The position numbers were made by a program, and so were the translations under genes. DNA of 48,989 nucleotides from a virus. Every line of letters begins with the position of its first letter. Position 1 is the first letter of the stretch. Where the stretch lies: positions 1 to 48,989 of IMG/VR virus record IMGVR_UViG_3300022935_002598. One strand, written 5' to 3'. Shown here piece after piece: positions 7,846 to 14,218 of this stretch. The notes under the pieces are model-generated. The model was not told the origin of the DNA, did no database searches, and saw only the letters and a program-made list of their open reading frames with translations.

Positions 7846-8007
7846 TTATTCCTCGTATCTTGTTTTTGGGACTGGACCTTTACTGAACCGTTTGTGTTTG
7901 ACGAAACGCTTGTTGCCCACCTTGTAGATTACAGGTGGCTTCTCCTCGTAGGATTTGATAGTGAACTCGTAGTATCTTTTCCATAACTTCTTAATCCATT
8001 TAAGCAT
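7846..8007 (-). CDS. 53-residue basic protein, unknown
   Basis: The ORF begins MLKWIKKLWKRYYEF and ends TRYEE. It is very rich in Lys, Arg and Tyr, and a strong SD (CGGAGGACG) precedes its ATG. It is the last of three small minus-strand genes (8288 to 7846). No family is recognised. The basic, aromatic composition would suit a nucleic-acid or membrane-surface-binding peptide, which is inference. Confidence 0.55.
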   Translation of the reverse strand: MLKWIKKLWKRYYEFTIKSYEEKPPVIYKVGNKRFVKHKRFSKGPVPKTRYEE

Positions 8008-8025
8008 ATGTCGTCCTCCGTCATA

Positions 8026-8178
8026 TTAGTTCAGTACAGTTACAGACACCGGCACCACAGGCACGGCGACTAACACGTTTCTTTCTTCAGGATAGGTGTA
8101 CGCTTCGGGCCATACCCATGTTGTTTGCTCGGGCGTGGACCCTACAAGCAACAACATGAATACGAATTTCGCCAACAT
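8026..8178 (-). CDS. 50-residue secreted or membrane-anchored small protein
   Basis: The N-terminus MLAKFVFMLLLVGS is signal-peptide- or anchor-like. The remainder is rich in Val and Pro (VAVPVVPVSVTVLN). Its ATG overlaps the stop of the upstream 36-residue gene (TAATG), which supports coupled translation. The family is not recognised. Confidence 0.5.
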   Translation of the reverse strand: MLAKFVFMLLLVGSTPEQTTWVWPEAYTYPEERNVLVAVPVVPVSVTVLN

Positions 8179-8288
8179 TATTTTTTCCAAAACATTGCCT
8201 TTGAACTTGCAGATTTAAGGTCATCCCATTTCTCATTGGCAAACCAACCCACTGCTATTCCGATGATTATTCCTAATGTAAAAAACAT
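8178..8288 (-). CDS. 36-residue small membrane protein
   Basis: MFFTLGIIIGIAVGWFANEKW gives one transmembrane segment, followed by a short charged tail. An AAGGAGAAC ribosome-binding site precedes the start. The stop overlaps the start of the next gene. Phage small membrane proteins of this form can act on the host envelope, but no function can be assigned. Confidence 0.5.
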   Translation of the reverse strand: MFFTLGIIIGIAVGWFANEKWDDLKSASSKAMFWKK

Positions 8289-8320
8289 ATTGTTCTCCTT
8301 ATAGTAACCATATTTATTTC

Positions 8321-8348
8321 TTTACATACAGCCAAAATATGTTATAAT
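8321..8348 (+). promoter_or_regulatory. promoter of small lipoprotein gene
   Basis: TTTACA (8321-8326), a 16-nt spacer and TATAAT (8343-8348), 8 nt before ATG 8357. It is another nearly leaderless arrangement, divergent from the 8288 operon. Confidence 0.55.
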
Positions 8349-8356
8349 TACTGCAT

Positions 8357-8554
8357 ATGAAAACTAGTATTATAATAGCACTTGCATTAATGCTCACAGG
8401 TTGCGCGATACCTTCGAACCCAAAGTTAAGTTTTGGTAAGAAGTGTCAAGTATCGGGCTCGGACATCACATATTCATATGTGTGGCTCTATGACAAAAAG
8501 GCAGGACTCAAGGCCTCTGAAGGTCAGTGTGTCCACCTACCCGAAGGCAAATAA
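8357..8554 (+). CDS. small lipoprotein, 65 residues
   Basis: The protein begins with a short type II signal peptide and a lipobox (LTGC, Cys16). After lipidation the mature part is about 50 residues with two more Cys that could form a disulfide. It would sit in the host inner or outer membrane facing the periplasm. Its stop overlaps the start of the next gene (TAATG). Small phage lipoproteins can block superinfection or assist lysis; either role here is inference. Confidence 0.65.
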   Translation: MKTSIIIALALMLTGCAIPSNPKLSFGKKCQVSGSDITYSYVWLYDKKAGLKASEGQCVHLPEGK

Positions 8555-8865
8555 TGTACAAGATACTGATACTGGCCTACTTGATAGGCCAGGACCCTAT
8601 AATCACCATGCAGACATTTGAGATGGAGAAAAAATTTGGCTCCATGGAGGAGTGTAAGAATGAACTGCTACTCAAAGATCCCGTGAGGGACACCTATGAT
8701 GTACTCTGGGAGTTTGTCAACGACATGGAATTCCAGTATGATTGGTTGTTAGCGGGTTGTAAGAATGACGAGACAGGTGAGGAGTTTCATATAGAACCCA
8801 CATATCCCAAAGGGAAACCAGCAGAGTTGGAAGGCTTACAATTAGACGGTCAACTTAAGGTTTAA
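8554..8865 (+). CDS. hypothetical protein, 103 residues
   Basis: Begins MYKILILAYLIGQDP, a weak hydrophobic segment that may be a signal. An acidic region with two Cys follows (EECKNELL and LLAGCKNDE). The start overlaps the lipoprotein stop, so the two genes are translationally coupled and probably act together at the envelope. The frame is open upstream to 8527, but ATG 8554 fits the overlap. It converges with the minus-strand lipoprotein gene, overlapping it by 4 nt. The family is unknown. Confidence 0.55.
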   Translation: MYKILILAYLIGQDPIITMQTFEMEKKFGSMEECKNELLLKDPVRDTYDVLWEFVNDMEFQYDWLLAGCKNDETGEEFHIEPTYPKGKPAELEGLQLDGQLKV

Positions 8866-9149
8866 GAGTTCTCATCAAACTTTTCAAAACTTTCATCAAC
8901 TTCTTTAAGATATTCATCTTGTGTCTGATGTGGGTTATCATCCGACTTTTTGTTCCTGTACTTTTCACAGTCCGGATTGTTTGGTGCGAACATACATCCG
9001 AGCATTAGGCCTAGATTCTTTACATTACCAACTGTGTCCAAAGTGGTGGGTTGTTTTGGTCCCTTTGTCTCCAACTGTTTGTTGGCACAGCCAGACAGAG
9101 TGATGGCGATCAGTATGGTCGCAAGTGTCTTGAGTGTTTTGGATGTCAT
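8862..9149 (-). CDS. small lipoprotein, 95 residues
   Basis: A signal peptide and lipobox (ITLSGC, Cys21) are followed by a charged, hydrophilic mature chain with a CMFAPNNPDC motif, which could make a disulfide loop. The acidic C-terminus ends FEKFDENS. A TTAAATAA box lies 6 nt upstream of the ATG, so it may be expressed late. The family is not recognised. An outer- or inner-membrane lipoprotein facing the periplasm is expected. Confidence 0.65.
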   Translation of the reverse strand: MTSKTLKTLATILIAITLSGCANKQLETKGPKQPTTLDTVGNVKNLGLMLGCMFAPNNPDCEKYRNKKSDDNPHQTQDEYLKEVDESFEKFDENS

Positions 9150-9155
9150 CGCGGT

Positions 9156-9162
9156 TATTTAA
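9156..9162 (-). promoter_or_regulatory. TTAAATA late-promoter-like box
   Basis: On the minus strand this reads TTAAATA, just upstream of the 9149 lipoprotein gene. It matches other T4-type late-like boxes in the window. Confidence 0.35.
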
Positions 9163-9181
9163 CCACGAACAGTATTAGCCT

Positions 9182-9361
9182 CTATTGGAAAGAATCTTTT
9201 ACAGCGATCTTTCCAGCGTTGGCGCCGTTCTTGATAACATACTGTTGTGTGCCGTTGGCACCAACTTCAACTTCTCTACGCAACAGTTTACCTAACACAG
9301 ATTCTTTGGCCTTCTTCTGCATTTGTTTTGCGTAAGCAATTATTGACTTTGTGTCTCTCAT
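9182..9361 (-). CDS. 59-residue small protein, unknown
   Basis: A 59-codon ORF starts MRDTKSIIAYAKQMQKK and ends KIAVKDSFQ, with a near-perfect ribosome-binding site (AGAGGAGAAC) ahead of its ATG. An N-terminal amphipathic basic helix and a C-terminal beta-like segment (GTQQYVIKNGANAGKIAV) are visible. The family is not recognised. It lies upstream of the 8862-9149 lipoprotein gene on the same strand. Confidence 0.6.
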   Translation of the reverse strand: MRDTKSIIAYAKQMQKKAKESVLGKLLRREVEVGANGTQQYVIKNGANAGKIAVKDSFQ

Positions 9362-9526
9362 ATGTTCTCCTCTAATACCTTGTTGGGTCTATTATTTATG
9401 TGTTACTTGCATATCAGTTATGCTTTTATAACATAGCATATTTTACTAGGTAAATCAACTCGATAGGCAACTACTCCAGAAGTATTTTTACCAGCAATAT
9501 ACAGGCGTCTGTGTGCGTTTAAAAGG

Positions 9527-9558
9527 TAGACTAGAACGGGTTTATAGTGTAATATAAT
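9527..9558 (+). promoter_or_regulatory. promoter of the tRNA cluster
   Basis: TAGACT (9527-9532) followed by overlapping -10 boxes TAATAT/TATAAT (9550-9558), about 10 nt before the first tRNA base. The segment CGGGTTTATAGTGTAATATAA closely resembles the clpP promoter. The rest of 9362-9526 shows no gene. Confidence 0.5.
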
Positions 9559-9567
9559 AACTGTGAT

Positions 9568-9643
9568 GCCGCTTTAGCTCAGTTGGTAGAGCAACTGATT
9601 TGTAATCAGTAGGTCCGCGGTTCGAATCCGTGAAGCGGCACCA
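9568..9643 (+). tRNA. tRNA-Thr (anticodon UGU)
   Basis: A complete cloverleaf: acceptor GCCGCTT paired with AAGCGGC, a D-arm with AGTTGG, anticodon stem ACTGA/TCAGT with loop TTTGTAA (anticodon TGT), T-loop TTCGAAT, and an encoded CCA end. It is the first of four clustered tRNAs. Confidence 0.95.
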
Positions 9644-9715
9644 TTTGAACCAATTATGCCAGAATTACCATATACACCAAAAAACTCATTGGTCTTGCAT
9701 GCGATTGGTTCGTTT

Positions 9716-9789
9716 GGGGGATTGGTGAAGTGGGATCACGCATCCATGGCATGGATGAGTCAGGAGTTCGACTCTCCTATCCTCCACCA
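9716..9789 (+). tRNA. tRNA-Ala (anticodon GGC)
   Basis: Acceptor GGGGGAT pairs with ATCCTCC (one G-U). D stem GTGA/TCAC, anticodon stem CATCC/GGATG with loop ATGGCAT (anticodon GGC), T stem AGGAG/CTCCT with loop TTCGACT, and encoded CCA. The short variable and D loops are slightly unusual. GGC would read GCC/GCU codons. Confidence 0.75.
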
Positions 9790-9794
9790 CACAG

Positions 9795-9871
9795 GTGCCC
9801 GTAGTTCAGTTGGATAGAATACGAGTTTCCTAAACTTGGGGTCGCAGGTTCGAATCCTGCCGGGCACGCCA
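9795..9871 (+). tRNA. tRNA-Arg (anticodon CCU)
   Basis: Acceptor GTGCCCG/CGGGCAC, anticodon stem CGAGT/ACTTG with loop TTCCTAA (anticodon CCT), T-arm GCAGG TTCGAAT CCTGC, and encoded CCA. It reads AGG, which is used frequently for Arg in the neighbouring phage genes. Confidence 0.93.
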
Positions 9872-9873
9872 AA

Positions 9874-9950
9874 GGACCGGTAGCTCAGTTGGATAGAGCG
9901 TGAGTTTGCGGAACTCAAGGCCATAGGTTCGAATCCTGTCCGGTCCACCA
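9874..9950 (+). tRNA. tRNA-Arg (anticodon GCG)
   Basis: Acceptor GGACCGG/CCGGTCC, anticodon stem TGAGT/ACTCA with loop TTGCGGA (anticodon GCG), T-loop TTCGAAT, and encoded CCA. Most bacteria read CGN with an ACG (inosine) tRNA, so a GCG anticodon is uncommon. Two bases separate it from the previous tRNA. Confidence 0.9.
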
Positions 9951-9970
9951 TTAGCACAATAATTAATTGT

Positions 9971-10273
9971 GTGAAAAGATTCTATTCCATACAACTCAGC
10001 GAACGCAACGAGAACGTGCCTGCCTATGTGGCAAAAATGTTGCTGAAAAAGGAATCACCCTTGATACAGTACCTGGATGAGAACAAGGCTTTGAGATTTA
10101 GACACCTCAAGAAGAAGAACATCCTGGAATGCTACGGCGACGAGAAACACCTCGTGGTTGGCAAACTAAAATACCCGGATCTGTTCGGACGCAAGGGCAG
10201 GATGGGTTTCATGGAACTGTACATAAGCATGAAGATCAAGCAACAGATGATGCTGTCGAAGGGGAGCGTATGA
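9971..10273 (+). CDS. hypothetical protein, 100 residues
   Basis: A GTG-started ORF, strongly basic (RFRHLKKKN, LKYPDLFGRKGRMGF, MKIKQQMMLSKG), lying just after the tRNA cluster. It overlaps the next gene (TATGA) by 4 nt, which supports translation. The family is not recognised. The start is uncertain because no strong SD is present. Confidence 0.5.
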   Translation: MKRFYSIQLSERNENVPAYVAKMLLKKESPLIQYLDENKALRFRHLKKKNILECYGDEKHLVVGKLKYPDLFGRKGRMGFMELYISMKIKQQMMLSKGSV

Positions 10274-10965
10274 GGTACGGATTTTTCTCTGACAGAGAGC
10301 CCAAGGCTTTTGACGACTGGCCGTTCAGGTGCCCGTCGTGGAACCCCATGCCAGATGGCAAGAAGAACGTGGTCATACTGGGTTGTTCGCACACCTGGGG
10401 AGTGGGATTGGAGCCAGAGGAGACATGGGCACACCACGTCAGCCAATGGAACACACAACGACTTAGGTACTGGAACCTCGGACAACCTGGATACAGTCCG
10501 GAGGGAGTGGTACGTATGCTGTACAGCACAGAGAAGACGCTGGACCCAAACATTATCATAATATGCTGGCCCGAGACCAGCAGGCGAGAATGGTATAGTG
10601 GTTCCAAGAACACACCACTGAACCTCCTGGGCACCGACGAGAAGTTGCGATACCAGACCAGTGATGATGACCTACAGGTGTTCTACCGTTCACTTTTCTT
10701 CGTGCAGAAATTCGCAGAGCACAAGCGGGCCAAGGTGTTCCACTGTTTCGCACAGACATACGTGGACATCAAGCAGGTGGATCCTCAACTGAACGTGCTG
10801 GAGGATTACACGCTGAGGAACTGCTGGCCCCACTGGGACAAGTTCACTGCCAGGGACCTCCACGCCTCACCATCATACGCCAGGGATGGCGCACACTACG
10901 GCATCGAACACCATGAGCGTTTCGCAAAGTTGTTCCTGGATAGGTTCGGTCCCAAATTGAAATAA
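10270..10965 (+). CDS. SGNH/GDSL-type hydrolase
   Basis: A 231-residue protein. The SGNH block I is seen as VVILGCSHTWGVG with catalytic Ser40. Block V appears as DGAHYG with the Asp-x-x-His pair (Asp206, His209). SGNH hydrolases remove acyl groups, often O-acetyl groups from carbohydrates or cell-wall and surface polymers. A start within the overlapping upstream gene (ATGA at 10270) is chosen for operon logic and to place block I correctly. No signal peptide is seen, so it is cytoplasmic or virion-associated. A related SGNH protein sits in the glycan island at 33506. The substrate is unknown. Confidence 0.75.
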   Translation: MRYGFFSDREPKAFDDWPFRCPSWNPMPDGKKNVVILGCSHTWGVGLEPEETWAHHVSQWNTQRLRYWNLGQPGYSPEGVVRMLYSTEKTLDPNIIIICWPETSRREWYSGSKNTPLNLLGTDEKLRYQTSDDDLQVFYRSLFFVQKFAEHKRAKVFHCFAQTYVDIKQVDPQLNVLEDYTLRNCWPHWDKFTARDLHASPSYARDGAHYGIEHHERFAKLFLDRFGPKLK

Positions 10966-10966
10966 T

Positions 10967-11998
10967 CTAATTGCGTTTGTAGAGCCTGGGAGCCTGCACC
11001 CTGGGTCTGGTGTGCTCGTGGTCCAGCAACGGCTTCACACGCTCCAGTTCCTGCTGGAACCTGTCATGCTCTGGATGGTCTGGATGGAATATGTCCTGCT
11101 CGCGCCAGTCCGACATCACGCCCCAGTCCTCGATCTTGTTCAGCCACAACCGGTCCACCTCGTACTGCTCCGCCAGGTATATGATATCACGCATCTCGTG
11201 GTAGTTGTGCCTCTGCACCACGAAGTGCATGACGAACTCGAACCCGTGCTCGCGCTTCTGTTGTCGCATGCACTCCAGGTTCTCTTGTATCTTGTTCCAA
11301 CGCCCGCCCAGCCTCAGCCGCTCGTAGGTCTCTCGGGTGGCGCCATCTATGCTCACGCCCAGTTGCGTCGTGCGTCCTATCACGTGCGGAACACGTGTGT
11401 GGAACTCCTGGAACATGAGCCCGTTGGTGAGGATGGTGTATTCTATGTTGTCGCGCACGGGCGTGTGCTCCATGAAGTGCCTGTACACATGGGAAGCGAA
11501 CGGGTCACCATCGGATCCTATGTGCACCTGTATCGGTGTGTCGCACATGGCCAGCCAGTCGTTGACCCTGTCCGCCAGCAAGATGCCCCTCCGGTACGCT
11601 GAACCCTCCTTGTGGAATATCATGCCCTTGCGGCAACTTGGACACCTCAGGTTGCAACTGTCATCTATGGCCAGCCTCACCTGGAACGGCCTGCCCTCGT
11701 CCCAGCCTATGCCGTGCCGCAGGTGTGTGCACCTGTGCTCGTTGCAGTACCTGAACGTGCCGTCCTCTATGGTGGCCTGCAGGTGCCGGTGTGTGTTGCC
11801 GCCCAGTATCTCCGATAGTGGTTTCAACTGAAGGTTGCCTATGCTCTGTGGCAACCAGGCCTGGCACTCACAGGCGTAGCACGATCCCTGCTTGTCTATC
11901 AGCACGGTGTCGAACGGCCTCGGACACCTGACCTGCATCTTGAGGTCCTTGCCTGTGTCTATGCCGTAATGGTCAAACAGTCGTTGGTTTATCTTCAT
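10967..11998 (-). CDS. radical SAM protein with N-terminal SPASM-like Cys cluster
   Basis: A 343-residue protein. The radical SAM cluster motif CNLRCPSC (Cys115, Cys119, Cys122) sits in mid-protein, not at the N-terminus. Ahead of it is a Cys-rich region (Cys25, Cys40, Cys43, Cys45, Cys85, Cys90) that resembles an auxiliary-cluster SPASM/twitch module normally found at the C-terminus. These enzymes use SAM and 4Fe-4S chemistry to modify peptides or sugars. The gene is visibly richer in G and C than its neighbours and than the other radical SAM genes in the window, suggesting a separate acquisition. It is transcribed opposite to the SGNH gene, 1 nt apart. The substrate is unknown. Confidence 0.78.
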   Translation of the reverse strand: MKINQRLFDHYGIDTGKDLKMQVRCPRPFDTVLIDKQGSCYACECQAWLPQSIGNLQLKPLSEILGGNTHRHLQATIEDGTFRYCNEHRCTHLRHGIGWDEGRPFQVRLAIDDSCNLRCPSCRKGMIFHKEGSAYRRGILLADRVNDWLAMCDTPIQVHIGSDGDPFASHVYRHFMEHTPVRDNIEYTILTNGLMFQEFHTRVPHVIGRTTQLGVSIDGATRETYERLRLGGRWNKIQENLECMRQQKREHGFEFVMHFVVQRHNYHEMRDIIYLAEQYEVDRLWLNKIEDWGVMSDWREQDIFHPDHPEHDRFQQELERVKPLLDHEHTRPRVQAPRLYKRN

Positions 11999-12096
11999 TT
12001 GTTAAAGTTGTTTTATGAACTGGTCTATATGTAATTATTTGTTTGTAACCGTGAGGAGAAAGTTTACCAAATGCAATTATTAAGTGTTGCTTTTTT

Positions 12097-12104
12097 GATA
12101 AATA
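12097..12104 (+). promoter_or_regulatory. late-promoter-like GATAAATA box upstream of porin
   Basis: GATAAATA differs from T4 TATAAATA at one position. It lies 88 nt before the porin ATG, with a hairpin in the leader. It is a candidate only. Confidence 0.3.
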
Positions 12105-12120
12105 TAACTTACAATCCAGA

Positions 12121-12143
12121 GCGGTCACTAGGCCAGTGATCGC
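12121..12143 (+). promoter_or_regulatory. hairpin in porin 5' leader
   Basis: GCGGTCACT (12121-12129), loop AGGCC and AGTGATCGC (12135-12143): a 9-bp stem with one G-U pair, 48 nt ahead of the porin ATG. It may stabilise or regulate the porin mRNA. Confidence 0.5.
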
Positions 12144-12191
12144 ATTTATAAACCTTATAGAAAAAGAAAAAGATATAGGAGACAATCTATA

Positions 12192-13130
12192 ATGAAAATG
12201 ACAAAGAAGAAGACGGCCATAGGTGCGGCCATAATAGTGGCACTTGTGGTAATCGGTTGGTTGATGAAACCAACACCGGCCGAAGCGGCTGATATGAAGG
12301 TTTATGGTTCACTGAACTATATGCTTTCTAACAACGAGGACGCCAACGGCGTCTCAACATCAAAGGCAGAGAACAATGGTTCCAGCATCGGTGTTGACTT
12401 CTCGAGCAACATCTCAGAGGGCGTTGACGGTTTCGCCAAGTTGGAAGTGGCGATCGATGCAGATGACTCTGGTTCCACACCATTTGATTCAAAACTGGCT
12501 TTCGCCGGCGTTGACATGGGTGGAGCAGGTGTGCTATCAGCCGGAAGACAGAATTCTGTGTTCAAGGGTGCTGTGACATCTAAGACGGATGTGTTCCCGG
12601 AATACGGTAATACTGCCGCACAGAAACTGTTCAGCAGAGACTCACACACAGTGATCTACTCGAACACGCTTGGTGCGATCCAGATCGACAACTTGGTAAA
12701 AGTTGACGGTACAACTGGTAAGTCAGGCGTTGACGTGTACGAGACTGCGGCGTCTATGGACATCAGCGATAGCCTAAACGTGGGTATCGCCTACACGGAT
12801 GACAAAGTGAACAACATCGAGTACAAGGGTGTTGGTGCTTCTTTTGACATCACAGATGCCACAACGATCGGTTACAACCACACAATCAAGACTGTGGAAT
12901 CAACCGATCTTGACACCAAAGCCAACGAATTCGTTGCTTCGCACGTGATCGAAGACACAACGTACTCAGTGGGTTACGGCAAGATCAAGGATGGAAACAC
13001 ATACACAACAGTGGGAGCCGAGAAGAAGATCGGTGAAAACTTCAGCGTGTATGGTGCCTTTGAAATGACAGACGTCACATCAGGTGTTGACACACAAGAT
13101 GCCGCGGCTGGAATCAAATTCACATTCTAA
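12192..13130 (+). CDS. outer-membrane porin (Gram-negative porin family)
   Basis: A 312-residue protein with a long signal peptide (hydrophobic core 9-25, cleavage expected at AEA/AD near residue 32-33). The rest shows alternating beta-strand patterning (MKVYGSLNY, LNVGIAYTD, TIGYNHTIK, YSVGYGKIK). It ends in the aromatic signature GIKFTF, with the C-terminal Phe needed for BAM-dependent outer-membrane insertion. This is the architecture of 16-strand general porins. The N-terminal strand with YGSLN matches the common porin start. An AGGAGAC ribosome-binding site precedes the ATG. Isoleucine in the mature part is almost entirely ATC, unlike neighbouring genes. Phage-encoded porins are known (phage PA-2 Lc, NmpC) but rare in T4-like phages. 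Confidence 0.88.
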   Translation: MKMTKKKTAIGAAIIVALVVIGWLMKPTPAEAADMKVYGSLNYMLSNNEDANGVSTSKAENNGSSIGVDFSSNISEGVDGFAKLEVAIDADDSGSTPFDSKLAFAGVDMGGAGVLSAGRQNSVFKGAVTSKTDVFPEYGNTAAQKLFSRDSHTVIYSNTLGAIQIDNLVKVDGTTGKSGVDVYETAASMDISDSLNVGIAYTDDKVNNIEYKGVGASFDITDATTIGYNHTIKTVESTDLDTKANEFVASHVIEDTTYSVGYGKIKDGNTYTTVGAEKKIGENFSVYGAFEMTDVTSGVDTQDAAAGIKFTF

Positions 13131-13144
13131 TTTAAACACAGTGG

Positions 13145-13208
13145 AGCCGGCGGAGATCAGAGATGGTCAAGGTCGGCTTTACGCTTTTTAACGCTTCGCG
13201 TTATTTTC
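13145..13208 (+). terminator. terminator region between convergent porin and radical SAM genes
   Basis: Stem 1: AGCCGGC (13145-13151) pairs with GTCGGCT (13172-13178), followed by TTACGCTTTTT. Stem 2: AACGC-TTC-GCGTT (13190-13202) followed by ATTTT. Several short TTTACGC repeats follow. Either stem could terminate porin transcription, and the region may work in both directions. Confidence 0.55.
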
Positions 13209-13231
13209 CTAATTTACGCTTTTTTGGTAAT

Positions 13232-14218
13232 TTACGCATTGGTAAAATGCTTGTTGTATTCTATCACGTCTTTTGATTGTTTTGTGTCCCAACTGAATCT
13301 TGCCCTACTGCAAGTGTTACACATCATATTTTTTTTCTCTTCTTGCCATTTGTCACTGTAAAGCATGTTATGGTATTCCCTGAGGTTGTTCCATACACCT
13401 GCCATACCTAGTTCAAACACGTTGCCAAAGTTTGTTTGTTTGGTGGCATCATCACAGCAAAGCACAGCAGTGCCGTCTACCATTATCTCTAAACGTCTTA
13501 GTATCTTGCCATGCACCATTGAACATCCTTTTACAAAATTTTTTTCGTTTATACCAAAATTGATACCGTCGTCGTCAAACTTGTTATAGACCAATCTGTT
13601 CTCAAGCCAATCCTTTTTCACTTTGACTTTTCCTAAAGTCAACTTCTGTATTTTGTCTACAATTTGTCCGTACTGTTTTTTCTCAGGGTGTTGTATCTTA
13701 TGTTTAATGCCTATGTTCATTTTCTTACTCAGCTCGGGATATTTTTCTTTAATCATCTTTAAACGTTCTTTGGTCACGTTCCAATCTATGTCCATGTATT
13801 CTCTGATTTCCTCCCTGTTGTATCCGATTATAGAAATGTTTATTTGTTTGATGTAAGATGTGTATTTCACCAGCCACTTGCACTTAGGTTCGGTAAAACT
13901 CACTGCGTTTGTGGTCAGTACCACTTGTAGGTTGTGACTTGCACACAGTTCGAAAATTGTTTCCAGATCGGGACACACTAGTGGGTCACTGTATCTCCAT
14001 GGGGATACAACAGAGTGATTGGTGTTTATGCTATGCTTTTTCAGACCGCTGGCAAACTCATCAATGAGACCTGATATTTGTTCGCCGGTCATACGTTTGC
14101 CTCTGTACTCCTTGTCCTTCTCTAGGAATGTGTAAGGACAACAGAAACACCTAGCATTGCAGAGGTTAATTGGTTCGAAAGCGAGCTCTATGGGTGTCGG
14201 TAGTGTAGCGTTAAACAT
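13232..14218 (-). CDS. radical SAM/SPASM domain protein
   Basis: A 328-residue protein with the radical SAM motif at the N-terminus: CNARCFCCPY (Cys20, Cys24, Cys27). A C-terminal SPASM-like region follows, with Cys in KGCSMVHG, AVLCCDDAT and CNTCSRA, and the typical GNVFELGMAGVWNN spacing seen in such proteins. It probably modifies a peptide or sugar by radical chemistry. It is the last gene of a four-gene minus-strand cassette. Its start overlaps the end of the FkbM gene by 8 nt, indicating coupled translation. The substrate is unknown. Confidence 0.82.
   Translation of the reverse strand: MFNATLPTPIELAFEPINLCNARCFCCPYTFLEKDKEYRGKRMTGEQISGLIDEFASGLKKHSINTNHSVVSPWRYSDPLVCPDLETIFELCASHNLQVVLTTNAVSFTEPKCKWLVKYTSYIKQINISIIGYNREEIREYMDIDWNVTKERLKMIKEKYPELSKKMNIGIKHKIQHPEKKQYGQIVDKIQKLTLGKVKVKKDWLENRLVYNKFDDDGINFGINEKNFVKGCSMVHGKILRRLEIMVDGTAVLCCDDATKQTNFGNVFELGMAGVWNNLREYHNMLYSDKWQEEKKNMMCNTCSRARFSWDTKQSKDVIEYNKHFTNA

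Noticed and set aside
9657-9817. ORF MPELPYTPKNSLVLHAIGSF... running through the tRNA-Ala and tRNA-Arg genes
   Set aside because: It overlaps two tRNAs and has no SD; the tRNAs have complete cloverleaf structures, so the frame is chance.
11012-11831. Two long plus-strand ORFs (up to 196 aa) opposite the radical SAM gene
   Set aside because: They are antisense to a GC-rich gene with strong motifs (CNLRCPSC); GC-rich antisense frames are commonly open.
11973-12185. 70-aa minus ORF upstream of the radical SAM gene
   Set aside because: It overlaps the radical SAM start and the porin leader region, with no SD and no recognisable composition.
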